DNA from: Methanomassiliicoccus luminyensis B10
GTDB lineage: Archaea; Thermoplasmatota; Thermoplasmata; Methanomassiliicoccales; Methanomassiliicoccaceae
Assembly: GCF_000308215.1 (NCBI RefSeq)
Contig: NZ_CAJE01000021.1
Coordinates: 62,001 to 126,000, forward strand
DNA: 64,000 bases
Direction of reading: 5' to 3'
Shown in pieces: positions 1 to 10,049 of the stretch. Made by a program: the position numbers and the translations under genes. The notes under the pieces are model-generated. The model made no database searches, was not told the DNA's origin, and was given only the letters and a program-made list of their open reading frames with translations. Positions within the stretch are counted from its first letter, which is position 1; each line of letters starts with the position of its first letter.

Positions 1-616
1 TGTCCTTGATGCGCTTCAGTCTGAAGATGTTCTCCCTCTCCATCTCCTCGAGGCGGAGCTCGATGAAACCCTCGGCCTCCTGGAGCTCAGGGATGACCTT
101 GTACTCCAGAGCGTTGACGCGCCTCTTGGTCTTCTCGATCTCGTCCAGGAGCTTCTTCATGGTGGTCTCGACCTCGGCCGCCTGCACCAGCGTCTCCACC
201 AGGTTCTCGAATGCCGTGGTCGCTTCGTCGATGTAGGTGGAGGTGCCGATCACACCGTAGCCGCGCTGGTCCACGGTGCTCTTGATGCTGTTGGTCTCGA
301 TCTCCGGCACCACCAGCCCCATGACGTTCTTGGAGCGCAGGGAGATCTCGGGATGCGCGCGATGAGCGAAGGCCGCCGACTTGACGGCGATGGCGCCGTC
401 CACGGACTGGGCCACGGCGATGCGGTCCATGGCCGCGGCGTGGTCCTTCGTCACCTTCTCGCGTATCTGCTTGGCCTGCTCCAGGATCTTGAAGAACTCG
501 AGGATCAGGCCATCCCTCTTCATCTTGAGGATCTTGTAGCCTGACTTGGTCAGCTTTATCTTGCGCTTGACCTCGAGCAGCTCAGACCGGGTTGGCTTGA
601 CCTCGTTCACCGGCAT
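1..616 (-). CDS. atpD: A-type ATP synthase subunit D (C-terminus cut by window edge)
   Basis: Reading the minus strand from an ATG at 616 gives MPVNEVKPTRSELLEVKRKI..., the typical start of V/A-type ATPase subunit D, followed by long charged helices (for example RVNALEYKVIPELQEAEGF). Subunit D is the central rotor stalk that links catalytic A3B3 rotation to the membrane ring. The start lies two bases past the stop of subunit B, so the gene is the next cistron of the operon. About 205 codons are visible and the frame is still open at position 1, so the stop is outside the window. Confidence 0.93.
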   Translation of the reverse strand, partial: MPVNEVKPTRSELLEVKRKIKLTKSGYKILKMKRDGLILEFFKILEQAKQIREKVTKDHAAAMDRIAVAQSVDGAIAVKSAAFAHRAHPEISLRSKNVMGLVVPEIETNSIKSTVDQRGYGVIGTSTYIDEATTAFENLVETLVQAAEVETTMKKLLDEIEKTKRRVNALEYKVIPELQEAEGFIELRLEEMERENIFRLKRIKD

Positions 617-618
617 TT

Positions 619-2010
619 TCACTCACTCTTTCTGTGGGCGGGGTGGTACTTCTCGATGTACTTCCTGTCGATCCTGGACAGCTGGTTCTCCGGCAGGATG
701 GCGATGAGCTCCCACGCGATCTCAAGGGTGGTCTCGATATCCCTGTCCTCGTCCTTGCCCTGCCTCACGAACTTGTTCTCGAAGGCATCGGCGAAGTCCA
801 GGAACTTCCGGTCCCTCTCCGAGAGAGCGTCCTTCCCGACGATGGCGACGAGACCCCTGAGGTCACGGCCTTCGGCGTAGGCGGCGTAGCACTGGTCCGA
901 GACGGCCTTGTGGTCCTCGCGGGTCAGCCCGGGACCGATACCGGCGTTCATCAGCCTGGACAGGGAAGCGCCCACGTTGATGGGCGGGTAGATGCCGGCG
1001 CGGAGGAGGTCCCTCGACGCCACTATCTGTCCCTCGGTGATGTAGCCTGTGAGGTCGGGAATGGGGTGAGTGATATCGTCGCCCGGCATGGTCAGGATGG
1101 GGATCTGGGTGATGGAGCCCTTCTTTCCCTTGATACGGCCGGCCCTCTCGTACAGGTTGGCCAGGTCGGTGTACATGTACCCCGGATAGCCACGGCGGCC
1201 GGGCACTTCCTCACGAGCGGCGCCGATCTGCCTCAGAGCCTCGCAGTAGTTGGTGATGTCGGTCAGGATGACCAGCACGTGCATGTCCAGCTCGAAGGCG
1301 AGGTACTCGGCGGTGGTGAGCGCCAGTCTCGGAGTGACGATCCTCTCGATGGCGGGGTCGTCGGCTAGGTTCATGAAGACCACCGCGCGCTTCAGGGCGC
1401 CGGTCCTCTCGAAGTCGGCCATGAAGTACTGCGCCTCTTCGGCGGTGATGCCCATGGCGGCGAAGACCACGGCGAACTCCTCATCGGAGCCGCGCACCTT
1501 GGCCTGACGAGCGATCTGCAGGGCCACGTCGTTGTGCGGCAGGCCGGACCCGGAGAAGATGGGCAGCTTCTGCCCACGCACCAGGGTGTTCATCCCGTCA
1601 ATGGAGGATATACCGGTCTGGATGAACTCCTTCGGCTCCGCGCGGGCCCACGGGTTGATGGCCGCGCCGTTGATGTCAAGGCGCTGCTCGGGAGTGATGG
1701 CGGGACCGCCGTCGATGGGGTCGCCGGCACCGTTCAGGATCCTGCCCAGCATGTCCTTGGACACCGGCATCTTCATGGTCTCGCCGAGGAACTTGACCCC
1801 GGCGGCCCTCTCGATGCCCGAGGTGCCCTCGAACACCTGGATGACCACGGCGGTCTCGGAGGTGTCAAGCACCTGGCCCCTCTTCTGGGACCCGTCGGGC
1901 ATGGTCACGGTGGCCAGCTCCTGGTAGCCGATGGGCTCGGTCTTCTCGACGAACACCAGCGGTCCGGCGATCTGCGAAATGGTGCGGTACTCCTTGGAAA
2001 CGATGCTCAT
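619..2010 (-). CDS. atpB: A-type ATP synthase subunit B
   Basis: 463 residues, full length for the non-catalytic B subunit of the archaeal A1 head. It has the alpha/beta-type core, but the P-loop position reads GSGLPHND and lacks the GKT of the catalytic subunit, as expected for B. The conserved run [20 protein letters not shown] is present. The ATG at 2010 follows a G-run in the end of atpA that can act as ribosome binding site; the two genes are 3 bases apart. With subunit A it forms the hexamer whose interfaces bind nucleotide. Confidence 0.97.
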   Translation of the reverse strand: MSIVSKEYRTISQIAGPLVFVEKTEPIGYQELATVTMPDGSQKRGQVLDTSETAVVIQVFEGTSGIERAAGVKFLGETMKMPVSKDMLGRILNGAGDPIDGGPAITPEQRLDINGAAINPWARAEPKEFIQTGISSIDGMNTLVRGQKLPIFSGSGLPHNDVALQIARQAKVRGSDEEFAVVFAAMGITAEEAQYFMADFERTGALKRAVVFMNLADDPAIERIVTPRLALTTAEYLAFELDMHVLVILTDITNYCEALRQIGAAREEVPGRRGYPGYMYTDLANLYERAGRIKGKKGSITQIPILTMPGDDITHPIPDLTGYITEGQIVASRDLLRAGIYPPINVGASLSRLMNAGIGPGLTREDHKAVSDQCYAAYAEGRDLRGLVAIVGKDALSERDRKFLDFADAFENKFVRQGKDEDRDIETTLEIAWELIAILPENQLSRIDRKYIEKYHPAHRKSE

Positions 2011-2013
2011 GGA

Positions 2014-3741
2014 TTAACCCCCCAGGTTCTCGAACTGGCCATCCATCTCGTCGATGATGGCGCTCAGCTCCTGGTCGATGTTGTCCTCGAACTTGGACTT
2101 GGCCAGCCTGTTCCTGACGGGGAGGGCGATGATGGCGTCCACGGAGGCGCCGGAGTCGACCGCCTTGGTGGAAAGGTCGGCGAAGTGCCTTATCAGCTTC
2201 ATGTAGGTGTACTGGCGGGGCATGGGGCAGTAGGTGTCCACCTTGTGGTAGGCGTTCTGCTGCAGGAAGATCTCACGGATCATCCTCGCCACCTCCAGGG
2301 TCATCTTCTGCTCGTCCGGAAGGGCGTCCGACCCGACTAGTTGCACGACCTCCTGAAGCTCGGCCTCGCGCTGCAGGACCTCCATGGCCCACTGCCTCAG
2401 GGCGGGGAAGTCCTCGGCCACGTTGGCCTTGTACCAGGGGTCCAGGTTGTTGGTGTACAGGGAGTAGGAGGTCAGCCAGTTGATGGCAGGGAAGTGCCTC
2501 CTCTCACGGAGCTTGGAGTCCAGGGCCCAGAACACCCTGACGATACGCAGGGTGTTCTGCGTGACGGGCTCGGACACGTCGCCGCCGGGCGGGGAGACCG
2601 CGCCCACCACGGAGACGGAACCGGTGGTGCCGTTGAGGTTCTCGGTGCGGCCGGCCCTCTCGTAGAACTCGGACAGCCTGGCGGCGAGGTAGGCGGGGAA
2701 GCCTTCCTCGCCGGGCATCTCCTCAAGCCTGGAGGATATCTCCCTCATGGCCTCGGCCCACCGGGAGGTGGAGTCAGCCATAAGGGACACGTTGTAGCCC
2801 ATGTCCCTGTAGTACTCGGCGATGGTCATGCCGGTGTAAACGGAGGCCTCACGGGCCGCCACAGGCATGTTGGAGGTGTTGGCGATGAGAACGGTCCTCT
2901 GCATGAGAGGCTCGCCGGTCTGGGGATCCTCCAGCTCGGGGAAGGTCGCCAGGACCTCGGTCATCTCGTTGCCGCGCTCGCCGCATCCGATGTAGACGAC
3001 GATCTCGGCGTCGGACCACTTGGCCAGCTGCTGCTGGGTGACGGTCTTCCCGGTCCCGAAGGCCCCGGGGATGGCGCCGGTGCCGCCCTTGGGCAGGGGG
3101 AACATGGTGTCCAGCACCCTTTGGCCGGTGATGAGAGGAATGTCCGGAAGCAGCTTCTTGCCGAAGGGCCTGCCGTTACGGACGGGCCACTTCTGCAGCA
3201 TGGTGAGGTCCTTGCCGCCGACGTTGGCCACCACTTCGTCGATGGTGTAGTTGCCGCCGCGGATGTCGCCGACGACGCCGCGGACGCCGCTGGGGACCAT
3301 GATCTTGTGGGTCATGTAGAACTCTTTCACGGTGCCGAGGACGGCGCCGGGGCCCACCTTGTCGCCCTTCTTGGCCACGGGGACGAACTCCCACTTCTTG
3401 CTGTGGTCCAGACCGGGAGCGGAGACCCCCCTGGTAATGAAGTCGCCCATGGTCTTCATCAAGACCGGCAGGGGCCTCTGAATGCCGTCGTACACGCTGC
3501 TCAGCAAACCGGGGCCGAGCTCGGCCACCAGGGGCTGGGCGGTATCGATGACCTTCTCCCCGGGCCTCAGGCCCGAGGTCTCTTCATAAACCTGGATGAT
3601 AGTCTTGTCGCCGGAGATCTTGATGACCTCCCCCATCAGGCCCTCTTCCCCGACCTGCATGACATCATACATTTTGGGGGAGATGCCGGTCGCGGTCACC
3701 ACTGGTCCGGCTACTCTGTAGATCTCTCCTTGCTTTGCCAT
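2014..3741 (-). CDS. atpA: A-type ATP synthase catalytic subunit A
   Basis: Catalytic subunit of the A1 head, 575 residues from the ATG at 3741 ([15 protein letters not shown]). The longer frame to 3777 would overlap subunit F and is not needed; the chosen start leaves one base after the atpF stop. The P-loop GAFGTGKT lies near residue 228, followed by [11 protein letters not shown] and [16 protein letters not shown], both diagnostic of the A subunit. The long non-homologous region between about residues 115 and 190 is the insert that sets A apart from F-type beta subunits. No intein is present, although this subunit carries one in some archaea. Confidence 0.97.
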   Translation of the reverse strand: MAKQGEIYRVAGPVVTATGISPKMYDVMQVGEEGLMGEVIKISGDKTIIQVYEETSGLRPGEKVIDTAQPLVAELGPGLLSSVYDGIQRPLPVLMKTMGDFITRGVSAPGLDHSKKWEFVPVAKKGDKVGPGAVLGTVKEFYMTHKIMVPSGVRGVVGDIRGGNYTIDEVVANVGGKDLTMLQKWPVRNGRPFGKKLLPDIPLITGQRVLDTMFPLPKGGTGAIPGAFGTGKTVTQQQLAKWSDAEIVVYIGCGERGNEMTEVLATFPELEDPQTGEPLMQRTVLIANTSNMPVAAREASVYTGMTIAEYYRDMGYNVSLMADSTSRWAEAMREISSRLEEMPGEEGFPAYLAARLSEFYERAGRTENLNGTTGSVSVVGAVSPPGGDVSEPVTQNTLRIVRVFWALDSKLRERRHFPAINWLTSYSLYTNNLDPWYKANVAEDFPALRQWAMEVLQREAELQEVVQLVGSDALPDEQKMTLEVARMIREIFLQQNAYHKVDTYCPMPRQYTYMKLIRHFADLSTKAVDSGASVDAIIALPVRNRLAKSKFEDNIDQELSAIIDEMDGQFENLGG

Positions 3742-3742
3742 T

Positions 3743-4048
3743 TTAATCCCTCTCGGTCTTGTACAGATCAACGCCAATAGCGCTCTTCACTTTCTCCCTG
3801 AGGTCGCCCTCGTCGCCGCCTACCTGGATGACGACCGGGGAGATGCTCTCCAGCGCCTTCCTGCGGGTGTTGGCCGACACTCTCGACAGGTCCTTCGCAT
3901 CGACCGCCAGAATGCCCACGGAGCTGTCGTCTATGATCGACAGGATGGCCTCTTCGAACCCCTCCGGCTGCACGGCGTAAACTCTAGTAACTCCTGCCAG
4001 GCGGAAACCCAGCACGAACTCTTCACGACCCAGAACCGCGAACTCCAT
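3743..4048 (-). CDS. atpF: A-type ATP synthase subunit F
   Basis: 101 residues with the small Rossmann-like fold of subunit [20 protein letters not shown], then the [15 protein letters not shown] strand. Subunit F binds the central stalk with D and has a regulatory role in the family. The ATG at 4048 overlaps the TGA of subunit C by one base, so translation is probably coupled. It lies between C and A, as in other archaeal atp operons. Confidence 0.95.
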   Translation of the reverse strand: MEFAVLGREEFVLGFRLAGVTRVYAVQPEGFEEAILSIIDDSSVGILAVDAKDLSRVSANTRRKALESISPVVIQVGGDEGDLREKVKSAIGVDLYKTERD

Positions 4049-5109
4049 CAGATCACCAGCAGGTTCTTTATGACATCAGGGTCCATCCCGGAGGCCTTTC
4101 CGCGGGCGATTATCCTGAGGTTGTCCACTTCGACCTTCTTCCTGATAATATAGTTGATCACCGGCAGGACCGATAGCGGGTACAGGAGGGAGAAGCTCTC
4201 CGCCTCCTTGGTCAGGTACTTCTGCAAGCTCAGCATGACATCGTTGAGGGACCCGGTCCTCTTGGCCTTGTCCAGACCCTCCTTGATGTCGTCGTAGAAG
4301 GGAAGTTTGGAAAGTTCGTCGACCATCTGGTCGAACGAGTCTATCGCGGCCAGCCTGCTGAGCTCCTTGACGTTCAGGTATCTGCCGCCCTCGATGAAGT
4401 AGGGGCGGACCTTGTCCAGGGGCAGACCGGCCTGCTTCAGCTTGAGCAGGGTCCTCAGGTTGGACACGTCTATCTCACGTTCTATGAACGTCAGGAACAG
4501 CTTCTTGGGCTTGGTGTTGGGCAATATGGCGTCCTGAAGCTTGACATAGTATATCTTGTCAAGATAGTCCTCCACCGGCGCTATGGTGCCGCTCTTCTCG
4601 AACGTTGCCACCACGTCCTCCGGTACGCCGAACCCGCCCTTCTTGCGGAGGGCGTCCAGGACCTCGGACGGGCCGTCCAGGGCAAGGAGGCCTTTGAGGT
4701 ACTCCTCGTCCAGTATGCCGGCGGGGACCAGGTCCTCCAGGATCTCCTCCTGGGTCGCGCCGGAGTGCTTGCCGCGCAAGATGGTCTTGATGTTCCAGAC
4801 ATCCCACCTCATGAGGTAGGAGGCTATCATTTCCTTAAGCTCCCCGGTGCAGAACCCGATGATGGTCCGGTACGTGCGCGCGAGGTTCCGAGAAGTGCCA
4901 AGCTCAATGAGGTCGACCCCCGAGTACTGGGAGGCCAGCTCGGTCATCTCCACCTTGTACTGGGTCTCCCCCATGAACCTGCCTATCTCGTTGAGGTCCA
5001 TCATCAGCAGCTTCGGGTAGTTGTCCTTGGTCAGCAGGAGGCTCTTCTGTGCTTTGACCCTCGCGGTCGCGTACGCGTAGTTGCCTCTTTTACGACCTAG
5101 TCCAATCAT
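4048..5109 (-). CDS. atpC: A-type ATP synthase subunit C
   Basis: 353 residues, the usual length of the archaeal C (V-type d) subunit, an all-helical funnel that joins the central stalk to the c-ring. The start MIGLGRKRGNYAYATARVKA is typical, and the three helical repeats can be followed to the end (TFIEREIDVSNLRTLLKLK in the second; VDNLRIIARGKASGMDPDVI in the third). It sits between subunits E and F. Confidence 0.95.
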   Translation of the reverse strand: MIGLGRKRGNYAYATARVKAQKSLLLTKDNYPKLLMMDLNEIGRFMGETQYKVEMTELASQYSGVDLIELGTSRNLARTYRTIIGFCTGELKEMIASYLMRWDVWNIKTILRGKHSGATQEEILEDLVPAGILDEEYLKGLLALDGPSEVLDALRKKGGFGVPEDVVATFEKSGTIAPVEDYLDKIYYVKLQDAILPNTKPKKLFLTFIEREIDVSNLRTLLKLKQAGLPLDKVRPYFIEGGRYLNVKELSRLAAIDSFDQMVDELSKLPFYDDIKEGLDKAKRTGSLNDVMLSLQKYLTKEAESFSLLYPLSVLPVINYIIRKKVEVDNLRIIARGKASGMDPDVIKNLLVI

Positions 5110-5126
5110 TTATTCACCCAGTGCTC

Positions 5127-5684
5127 TCACTCGAACAATATGTTCGATACGTTCTTCAGCTCCTTGTCCCAGATGCTTTCCAGGATGGTCCGGAAGCGGA
5201 GGTCCAGCCGCACCGTCCCGTCCTCGCTCTCGATGAGCAGGCCGGGCTCCATGTCGATCTCGGTCAGCGAGGCGGCCCCCCGCAGACCGGCCAGTAGGTC
5301 GGCCTCGCCCGTGGGGCAGTACACCTTGGGGCGGGAGATGACCTTCTTGCCCTCGGCCAGTATCTTCTTGTACAGGGCGGATTTCTCTTTGGGGCCCATC
5401 GCCGAAAGGTCCTGGAGCGTCTCCTCGAAGGTCCTGTTCAGGACCTCCTTCCTTTTGTTGAGGACGACCTTTTTGGCCTCCAGTTCGGCACTGGACAGTT
5501 CCTGCCGCCTCATGCGAAGGATGGCCTCTTGGAGGTCCTTCTCTTCCTGCCTCTGAATCTTCTCGATCTCGGAGTCGGCGTCCTTCATTATCCTGGCCCT
5601 TTCTTCCTCGGCCCGTTGGATGCGGAGGTTGGCCTCCTGCTGTGCGTTCTCCAGGATCTCGTTGGCTACTTTATCCAATGCCAT
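5127..5684 (-). CDS. atpE: A-type ATP synthase subunit E
   Basis: 185 residues. The N-terminal half (about 15-85) is a charged coiled coil and the C-terminal part is the globular domain that contacts the A1 head. Subunit E pairs with H to form the peripheral stalks. It lies between the proteolipid gene and subunit C in the same operon. Motif conservation is low in this family, so the call rests on length, coiled-coil character, the C-terminal LDLRFRTILESIWDKEL motif and gene order. Confidence 0.92.
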   Translation of the reverse strand: MALDKVANEILENAQQEANLRIQRAEEERARIMKDADSEIEKIQRQEEKDLQEAILRMRRQELSSAELEAKKVVLNKRKEVLNRTFEETLQDLSAMGPKEKSALYKKILAEGKKVISRPKVYCPTGEADLLAGLRGAASLTEIDMEPGLLIESEDGTVRLDLRFRTILESIWDKELKNVSNILFE

Positions 5685-5714
5685 TCACAAGCCTCTCGAT
5701 GATATGAATCCCCT

Positions 5715-5942
5715 TTACTTGAGGAACCATAGCAGGGCAGCAATGACGAAACCAAAGAGAACGATCGTCTCCGGAAGAGCCATCAGGACCAGGCCCTTAC
5801 CGAGCTTCTTCTCATCCTCGGCGACCATTCCGATGGCCGCAGCACCGATGTTCGACTGAGCGATACCAGTGCCGAGCCCAGCCAGTCCAATCGCGATTCC
5901 AGCGCCTATTGCTATCAATCCAATCTCTGCTACCATTTTCAT
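5715..5942 (-). CDS. atpK: A-type ATP synthase proteolipid subunit K (c-ring)
   Basis: 75 residues forming one hairpin of two membrane helices (about 6-30 and 50-73) with a polar loop (EDEKKLGKG). The ion-carrying carboxylate is the Glu of ALPETIVLFG in helix 2, and GTGIAQ in helix 1 provides a possible ligand Gln. Gln plus PET is reminiscent of Na+-binding rings, but the coupling ion cannot be decided from sequence alone. A single hairpin per subunit contrasts with the duplicated c subunits of some methanogens. The start overlaps the stop of subunit I by 4 bases; an alternative ATG lies two codons inside. Confidence 0.95.
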   Translation of the reverse strand: MKMVAEIGLIAIGAGIAIGLAGLGTGIAQSNIGAAAIGMVAEDEKKLGKGLVLMALPETIVLFGFVIAALLWFLK

Positions 5943-8032
5943 TCCTCCACTGTGTACTTGCGGTTAATCTTCAAGGGGTTGAACTCCAACCCGCCTCCGG
6001 TATAGAATTTCTTAAAGAATTCGACATACTGCAACCTTATGCCGTGTATGCCGGCCGAGATTATCGCCATGATGAAGATCATCAGGTGACCGACGACGAA
6101 TATGGCAAGAGCGGCTATCAGTATGAGCACGTCCGTGGCCGAAGCTGCCCCGCCGACGCCGGCCGCGAGCATCCCGATGGACATGTAGTTGAACGCCAGG
6201 GCCATTCCGGCCTTGGACATCCCTATCGCTGCCAGACGAGCATAGGATATCACGTTGCTGAGGACCTCCGGGATCTCCATGAGGACGATCCCGCCCTCTC
6301 CCACGACCGCCAGCACGAGGCCGGCTATGAAGAGCCCTATGCCCAGCAGGAACCCGATGTTCTCGGTGATTATCAGATCATGGCCGCTGATGAACACGTC
6401 GATGATGACGGGGAGCAAGCAGGCGAAGCCCAGGAAGATCATCAGCCACGATCCCTTCTCCATGATGGCATGCTTTATGCCGTGGCGGATGGCGATGTTA
6501 TACATGCCCAGGATCAGCCCGAAGATCAGGTGGGCGAGGCCGACCCACAAGGTCGCGTACAGCAGCAGCGTGACGTTGCCCAGCTTGGTAACGTACCCAA
6601 GGTTCACATCGAAACCGCCGATGGTGAAAAGCGTATGGGGGATATCGATGCCGAGAAGCTCGGCCCACGTGACGGACCACATGCCCTCCGAGCCTCCGGA
6701 GTGGACATTGGTGAACTCGATGCCCATCATGTCGCCGAACAGGAACAATCCGAAGAAGGCGGACCACAAACCGCCGTAGAACAACATGGTGGCGATGGCG
6801 CGCCAGTCCTTGCTGACACACATCTTCAGGCCCAGTGCGCCGAGGATGATGAACGGGATGGCGTACCCCACGTCACCCACCATGAACCCGAAGAATAGCG
6901 GGAAGAAGATCGACAGCAGTATGGTGGGGTCGATCTCATTGTAGCTTGGAGTGGAATACAAGTTCGTAAAGTAAGTGAAGCGGCCGGCGAGCTTGCCGTG
7001 CTTCAGTGATACCGGGGCCTCCTCGGAAGCAGGCTCGTTGCCCTCATCGGTGGCGAACATGCCCACATCCTCGTGCTCCTCCGCGGGCTCCTCATGATGC
7101 TTCCGCTCCTTGTTCTCCAGCACCTCAATGTGAATGGAATCGCCAAAACTATCGGAGAAGGCCTTGCAGATATCGTCGAAGGACCTGGTGGGGACCCAGG
7201 CCTCCAGGATGAAGGAATGTGCGGAAGCGCCCATGCGGATGGGCAGTTCGGCCTTCTCCACCTCGATGCTCAGGTACTCGTCGGAAGCGAGGATCGCGGC
7301 GGCATGCTTCTCCCGCAGCTCGGATAGCTTCTGCTCGGTCTCTTCGAGGTCCTTTCTGGCGCATGAGATGTCGGCCTCCAGCTTGGAGGCCACTTCACGG
7401 GGGTTGCCCGTCCCGTCGGGCACCGCGGTCTGAGAGAACCCATACTGGGCGAGGACACGCTGGGCCTCTTCGGCCATGGCGATGGGCACGAACAAGGCGA
7501 TGAAAGTACCGTCCTCAGTGGTGAAGAGCTCGTATTCGCCGTTGAGCGCATCCCTCAGGCCCGGTTCGGGATCGGAGTGGACGTTGCCGGTGATCACGCT
7601 GAGGCAGCTATAGCCTCTGTAAGCCTCAAGGTCCAGGGGGATGCTCCGGTAAGGCCGGAGAGCGGCCAGACGGCCCTCCATCTCGTTCAGCTGACCCTGT
7701 CGGGTATTTTTCGACTCGGCCACTGACTGGACGTCGGACTCGATCTCCGCGACGGTCGAACCGAGGTCGGCCTTGACCTTGGAGACCGGCATGCACTCCC
7801 CTCCCTTTACAGGCACGATGTCAAGGTCCTTTTCAGCGGACCGCAGCTTGAGAAGCTTGTGCGAGGCGTCGGAGGCCTCCGGGAGCGGCGCTCCGAGAGT
7901 GAAGCCTTCCGTCTCGGGAGAGAAATCAATAACGTGGACCTTCTCCAGGCTATAGAGAAGGTTCACGGTCGCCGGCAATTTGTCCTTGGTCCCTACGACC
8001 AAGATCCTACTCATTGGTTCCGGCAGAAACAT
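5939..8032 (-). CDS. atpI: A-type ATP synthase subunit I (a subunit, ion channel)
   Basis: About 697 residues: a soluble N-terminal arm with coiled coils (roughly 1-370) and a C-terminal membrane domain with about eight helices (for example ILLSIFFPLFFGFMVGDVGY and VISYARLAAIGMSKAGMALA). The conserved Arg in SYARLAAIGM is the likely channel arginine that works against the K-subunit Glu. Three starts are possible: TTG at 8047, ATG at 8032 and ATG at 8014. GAGAGGA six bases upstream of 8032 makes that ATG the best choice. The gene overlaps the end of subunit H. Confidence 0.95.
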   Translation of the reverse strand: MFLPEPMSRILVVGTKDKLPATVNLLYSLEKVHVIDFSPETEGFTLGAPLPEASDASHKLLKLRSAEKDLDIVPVKGGECMPVSKVKADLGSTVAEIESDVQSVAESKNTRQGQLNEMEGRLAALRPYRSIPLDLEAYRGYSCLSVITGNVHSDPEPGLRDALNGEYELFTTEDGTFIALFVPIAMAEEAQRVLAQYGFSQTAVPDGTGNPREVASKLEADISCARKDLEETEQKLSELREKHAAAILASDEYLSIEVEKAELPIRMGASAHSFILEAWVPTRSFDDICKAFSDSFGDSIHIEVLENKERKHHEEPAEEHEDVGMFATDEGNEPASEEAPVSLKHGKLAGRFTYFTNLYSTPSYNEIDPTILLSIFFPLFFGFMVGDVGYAIPFIILGALGLKMCVSKDWRAIATMLFYGGLWSAFFGLFLFGDMMGIEFTNVHSGGSEGMWSVTWAELLGIDIPHTLFTIGGFDVNLGYVTKLGNVTLLLYATLWVGLAHLIFGLILGMYNIAIRHGIKHAIMEKGSWLMIFLGFACLLPVIIDVFISGHDLIITENIGFLLGIGLFIAGLVLAVVGEGGIVLMEIPEVLSNVISYARLAAIGMSKAGMALAFNYMSIGMLAAGVGGAASATDVLILIAALAIFVVGHLMIFIMAIISAGIHGIRLQYVEFFKKFYTGGGLEFNPLKINRKYTVEE

Positions 8033-8351
8033 CGAAGGTCCTCTCAAGATGTTGCCTTATGTAGGCTTTCGCTTTGGGAACCCTGTCATTGGCCTTGGTG
8101 CCAAGGATGTTCGATTCTCCGGTCCCCTTCTTCAGCAGTTCGTCCCTTTGGATGGCGAGGATACGCTTTTCCTCAGCCAGCTGGGACTCGCTGTTGGCCT
8201 TTGAGGCGCTCTCGGCCTTTTGGATCCTGTCAGCCGCATCCCTTCGAGCGGCGGCGATGATGGCCCTTTGCTTCTCATCGGCCTGCTCGATCAAAAGCTT
8301 GGCTTTAGCCTCAGCGTCCTTTACTTGGAGAAGTGTCTCAGATTTGCCCAC
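8007..8351 (-). CDS. ahaH: A-type ATP synthase subunit H (peripheral stalk)
   Basis: 114 residues, nearly all one amphipathic charged coiled coil rich in Ala, Glu, Lys and Arg, as in the H subunit that pairs with E in the peripheral stalk. The start is GTG at 8351 with GGAGAGA directly upstream. It is the first gene of the operon, followed by I, K, E, C, F, A, B and D, and is the gene nearest the promoter at 8391-8400. Confidence 0.88.
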   Translation of the reverse strand: MGKSETLLQVKDAEAKAKLLIEQADEKQRAIIAAARRDAADRIQKAESASKANSESQLAEEKRILAIQRDELLKKGTGESNILGTKANDRVPKAKAYIRQHLERTFDVSAGTNE

Positions 8352-8390
8352 AGCTCTCTCTCCGGAAGGTTTGATGGGAATATACTCCTG

Positions 8391-8400
8391 ATATTTAAAG
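8391..8400 (-). promoter_or_regulatory. TATA box of the ATP synthase operon
   Basis: On the minus strand CTTTAAATAT lies about 45 nt upstream of the ahaH GTG. Initiation about 26 nt downstream would give a short leader that still contains the Shine-Dalgarno sequence. No other promoter-like sequence is evident before the nine-gene cluster. Confidence 0.65.
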
Positions 8401-8538
8401 GGTTCCGACTTAGTCAGTTGGACCCATCAGCCTGGTTGGCTGTTCTAAAAAAAGCGAACTTGTTGATGCTATAAAGGCCTTTTTGATGGACCATCGGACT
8501 CTGCTCGGCAGGGTTGCAGAGAGCCGCTCGAAGTACCC

Positions 8539-9012
8539 TCATGGGCACGGGGTGAGAGGGTCGGGGCCGCTGTAGCGGCGTACCTCGACCTTGCTCTCCT
8601 CAAGGACCTTCCTCGACAGCTCATCGACGTAGTCGTCCTTGTACACTATCTCCCTGATCCCGGCGTTGACCAGGATCTTGGCGCACAGCACGCAGGGGAA
8701 GTTGGTGATGTAGATGCTGGCATCCTTGACGCTCACGCCGAAGTAGGCCGCCTGGATGACCGCGTTCTGCTCGGCGTGGACCCCCCGGCACAGCTCGTGG
8801 CGCGTCCCTGATTCAATGTGGTTGACCAGCCTGACGCAGCCGACCTCGGCGCAGTGCTTGAGGCCTTTGGGGGCCCCATTGTACCCGGTGGTGAGGACCC
8901 GCTTCTCCTTCACTATGACGGCGCCCACGTTCCGGCGCAGGCAGGTGGACCGGGTGGCCACCAGCTCGGCCATGCGCATGAAGTAGGTATCGTTGTCCGG
9001 CCTGCCGTTCAT
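8539..9012 (-). CDS. dCMP deaminase family protein
   Basis: 157-residue zinc-dependent deaminase of the cytidine/deoxycytidylate superfamily. The zinc site is visible as HAEQN (His ligand and catalytic Glu) and PCVLC (two Cys ligands), with TGYNGAPKGLKHC near the N-terminus as in dCMP deaminases and ComEB-like proteins. The likely reaction is dCMP to dUMP for thymidylate supply. It is a single gene on the minus strand, divergent from the signal peptidase gene. The exact substrate is inferred from family. Confidence 0.9.
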   Translation of the reverse strand: MNGRPDNDTYFMRMAELVATRSTCLRRNVGAVIVKEKRVLTTGYNGAPKGLKHCAEVGCVRLVNHIESGTRHELCRGVHAEQNAVIQAAYFGVSVKDASIYITNFPCVLCAKILVNAGIREIVYKDDYVDELSRKVLEESKVEVRRYSGPDPLTPCP

Positions 9013-9080
9013 TGGTCATCCCATTCGCTACCGACCATATCTAGATTTCCGAGCAGGTAGTGTGACCGTGTAGGGAACGA

Positions 9081-9088
9081 TTTTATAC
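9081..9088 (+). promoter_or_regulatory. TATA box of the signal peptidase gene
   Basis: TTTTATAC lies about 26 nt upstream of the GTG at 9111, so the predicted transcript starts at or next to the start codon (leaderless). Confidence 0.6.
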
Positions 9089-9110
9089 TCATTATATCCC
9101 TTGTGCGCTC

Positions 9111-10049
9111 GTGTCCGAGGGGGAGCAGACCAGTTCCTTATTATCATCGCTTAAGGCCTTCATCGTGGCCCCCCTGATCTTCATCATCATCCTCGGCGCC
9201 ATCTTCGCCTACAGCGGCATCTGGCCGCCCCTGGTGGTCATAGAGTCCAAGAGCATGCAGCATGACGCTTACCAGGCCAGCGACTACGTCGGCCCCAGCA
9301 GCATCGGGGCCATCGACACCGGGGATATCGTCATCGTGAAAGAGGTGAACGGCCTCGGTGACGTGGTGACTTACGTCGAGGGCGCCACGTCGGGTTTCGA
9401 GACCTACGGCGAGTACGGGGACGTGGTGATCTACTACAAGTCAGGCATGGCCAAGCCCATCATACACCGGGCCATAGTGGAGCTGGAGTACAACGAGACG
9501 GGGGGCGGGTTCGACGTGCCATCGCTGCTGGACCTTCCAGATGATGCGTGGTCGGTGTCCCCCGGGCCGCAACAGGTGTGGAACCTCCAAGGGTTCCTGA
9601 TCCTGTACGATGTAGGGTATGCCGAGGTCACCGTGAGCATCGACCTCAACGCCATGCTGGATACCATGGGGAGCAACGCGCACGGCGGCCTCATCACCAT
9701 GGGGGACAACAACTGGTACACCAACAACCAGGGCGGCAACATAGGCCGGTACGATCAGGGATTCCTTTCCGTCAAGGAGCCCATCGAGGGGGACTGGGTC
9801 ATCGGCAAGGCCCGCGGCGAGCTGCCCTGGTTCGGGCTGCTGAAGCTGTGGTTCACCGGCACCGCGCCGGAATACACCCCGCCGAACAGCCAGACCAACC
9901 TGTTCATCACTCTGGGCGTGGTCATAGGGGTGCCGATCGTGCTGGACACCGCCAATACCCTGCTGAAGAAGCGGGGCGTGCACATGTTCGGATGGACCGG
10001 GAAGCTCAGCACCAGGCGCCTGTGGACCAGGCTGAAGGGCAAAAGATGA
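9111..10049 (+). CDS. Signal peptidase I, archaeal/ER type (S26B)
   Basis: 312 residues with a GTG start. An N-terminal membrane helix (about 15-36) is followed by VIESKSMQH, where Ser48 is the predicted nucleophile. The second catalytic motif is IIHRAIVEL: a His replaces the bacterial Lys, as in the S26B/Sec11 branch. The GDNN motif follows, and a second membrane helix lies near the C-terminus (LFITLGVVIGVPIVL). The enzyme cleaves Sec signal peptides at the outer membrane face. It is longer than minimal Sec11-like enzymes because of a large insert between the catalytic motifs and the C-terminal anchor. Confidence 0.88.
   Translation: MSEGEQTSSLLSSLKAFIVAPLIFIIILGAIFAYSGIWPPLVVIESKSMQHDAYQASDYVGPSSIGAIDTGDIVIVKEVNGLGDVVTYVEGATSGFETYGEYGDVVIYYKSGMAKPIIHRAIVELEYNETGGGFDVPSLLDLPDDAWSVSPGPQQVWNLQGFLILYDVGYAEVTVSIDLNAMLDTMGSNAHGGLITMGDNNWYTNNQGGNIGRYDQGFLSVKEPIEGDWVIGKARGELPWFGLLKLWFTGTAPEYTPPNSQTNLFITLGVVIGVPIVLDTANTLLKKRGVHMFGWTGKLSTRRLWTRLKGKR

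Noticed and set aside
2341-3780. A 479-codon plus-strand frame antisense to atpA
   Set aside because: Compositional shadow of a conserved ATP synthase gene in GC-rich DNA; His/Gly-rich with no domain.
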